Origin: Massilia solisilvae
GTDB lineage: Bacteria > Pseudomonadota > Gammaproteobacteria > Burkholderiales > Burkholderiaceae_D
Direction of reading: 5' to 3'
NCBI RefSeq assembly: GCF_024753215.1
Contig: NZ_JANUGV010000003.1
Span: forward strand, 124,001-188,000
DNA: 64,000 nucleotides
Shown: positions 63,525 to 64,000 of the stretch, in pieces
Numbering within the stretch: position 1 is the first letter of the stretch
How the letters are laid out: each line of letters opens with the position of its first letter
Position numbers and translations under genes: made by a program
Notes under the pieces: generated by a model
What the model was told of the DNA's origin: nothing
Database searches by the model: none
What the model saw: only the letters and a program-made list of their open reading frames with translations

Positions 63525-63737
63525 ATGAGTAAGAAGTTTCCCGACAGCCCCGCCAAGCCAGAGCTCATCTGCTGGGGTTGCGACAAGTATTGCCCGGCAG
63601 ACAACCTGGCATGCGGCAACGGGTCGGACCGGACCCAGCACCCGATCGAGATTTTTGGCAGCGACTGGATGAAGTGGGGGCTCGGCAGCGGCGACAACGT
63701 GCCGGATGCCGCTCCTGGCAAACCCGGTCCGGGCTGA
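63525..63737 (+). CDS. DUF3079 protein
   Basis: A 70-residue protein. MSKKFPDSPAKPELICWGCDKYCPADNLACGNGSDRTQHPIEIFG is the DUF3079 signature with four cysteines (CWGCDKYC and ACGNGS) that could bind zinc. Only the C-terminal tail varies. Its role is unknown. The start at 63525 fits the family; the ribosome site is weak. It faces the histidine kinase gene on the other strand. Confidence 0.85.
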   Translation: MSKKFPDSPAKPELICWGCDKYCPADNLACGNGSDRTQHPIEIFGSDWMKWGLGSGDNVPDAAPGKPGPG

Positions 63738-63758
63738 GCCGCTCCGGCCAGGGCCGGA

Positions 63759-64000
63759 TCATGCGCCAGCCGCCTGCATCTTGCCGTCGCCGTCTTGCGG
63801 CGGCAGCACGCACGGGATGGTGAAGGCGATGGTGGTGCCGCGCCCGGTCTCCGAGGCCAGCGTCAGTTCCCCACCCAGCATGCGCACCAGTTCACTGACC
63901 AGCGCCAGGCCGAGCCCGGTGCCATCGTTGTGGCGCGCGGCCTGCGCATCGACCTGGAAGAATTTCTCGAAAATCTTGCCCTGCAAGGCCACCGGAATGC
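63759..64000 (-). CDS. Sensor histidine kinase, C-terminal end (partial)
   Basis: The last 80 codons of a kinase that runs out of the window at its 5' end. The visible part is the end of the ATPase domain: the F-box-like KIFEKFFQVDAQAARHNDG, then the G2 motif GTGLGLALVSELVRMLGGELTLASETGRGTTIAFTIP. A short polar tail follows. Sensor domains and partner regulator are outside the window. Confidence 0.85.
   Translation of the reverse strand, partial: IPVALQGKIFEKFFQVDAQAARHNDGTGLGLALVSELVRMLGGELTLASETGRGTTIAFTIPCVLPPQDGDGKMQAAGA

Overview
The window reads as one continuous stretch of a GC-rich betaproteobacterial chromosome. The likely source is an Oxalobacteraceae member of the Massilia/Telluria/Duganella type. 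This is inferred from gene content and order (fur/bamE-dapB, amgK-murU next to lptD-surA-pdxA-rsmA, split pntAA-pntAB-pntB, leuS-lptE-holA) and from the many short palindromic intergenic repeats. No taxonomic search could be run.

Layout. 1-5.7 kb: an unrecognised gene, mnmA-nudJ, and a proton-translocating transhydrogenase operon. 5.7-13.5 kb: a minus-strand catabolic operon with a divergent LysR gene. Its order (hydratase, acyl-CoA dehydrogenase, class III CoA-transferase, MmgE/PrpD, CitE-type lyase, DctP) matches the itaconate degradation locus of Pseudomonas aeruginosa. 13.6-23.5 kb: ubiH-pepP-murU-amgK running left and lptD-surA-pdxA-rsmA running right from a shared promoter region, joining ubiquinone synthesis, peptidoglycan recycling and outer-membrane assembly. 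23.5-31.8 kb: two tandem lipoproteins, a HAD phosphatase, hrcA, an ECF sigma factor with a di-haem cytochrome lipoprotein, fur/bamE-dapB, a barstar-like protein and two tiny membrane proteins. 31.9-40.7 kb: leuS-lptE-holA, proA-hemJ, a THUMP-type rRNA methyltransferase and a Bcr/CflA exporter.

40.8-49.2 kb holds a signalling operon (HDOD-GAF histidine kinase, REC-PAS-GGDEF-EAL regulator, 13-repeat Sel1 protein). It is followed by a DUF4130-UdgX DNA-repair fusion whose start codon lies inside a near-consensus LexA operator, then a CPBP protease and tRNA-Gly(CCC). Directly after the tRNA comes an AT-rich segment (about 49.25-50.95 kb) with one orphan PD-(D/E)xK nuclease-like gene, bounded by a 14-bp direct repeat. 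51-64 kb is a mixed set of single genes: two glutathione transferases, a membrane LytTR regulator, a vanadium-haloperoxidase-like gene interrupted by an in-frame stop, trmB, a ZnuD-like TonB receptor with a structured leader, recQ, uppP, small metal/cysteine proteins and the end of a histidine kinase.

Two families of palindromic REP-like repeats recur between genes, twice inside otherwise compact operons. No insertion sequence, CRISPR array, rRNA or prophage was seen. The strongest candidates for new biology are the LexA-controlled, apparently leaderless UdgX fusion and the tRNA-adjacent orphan nuclease.
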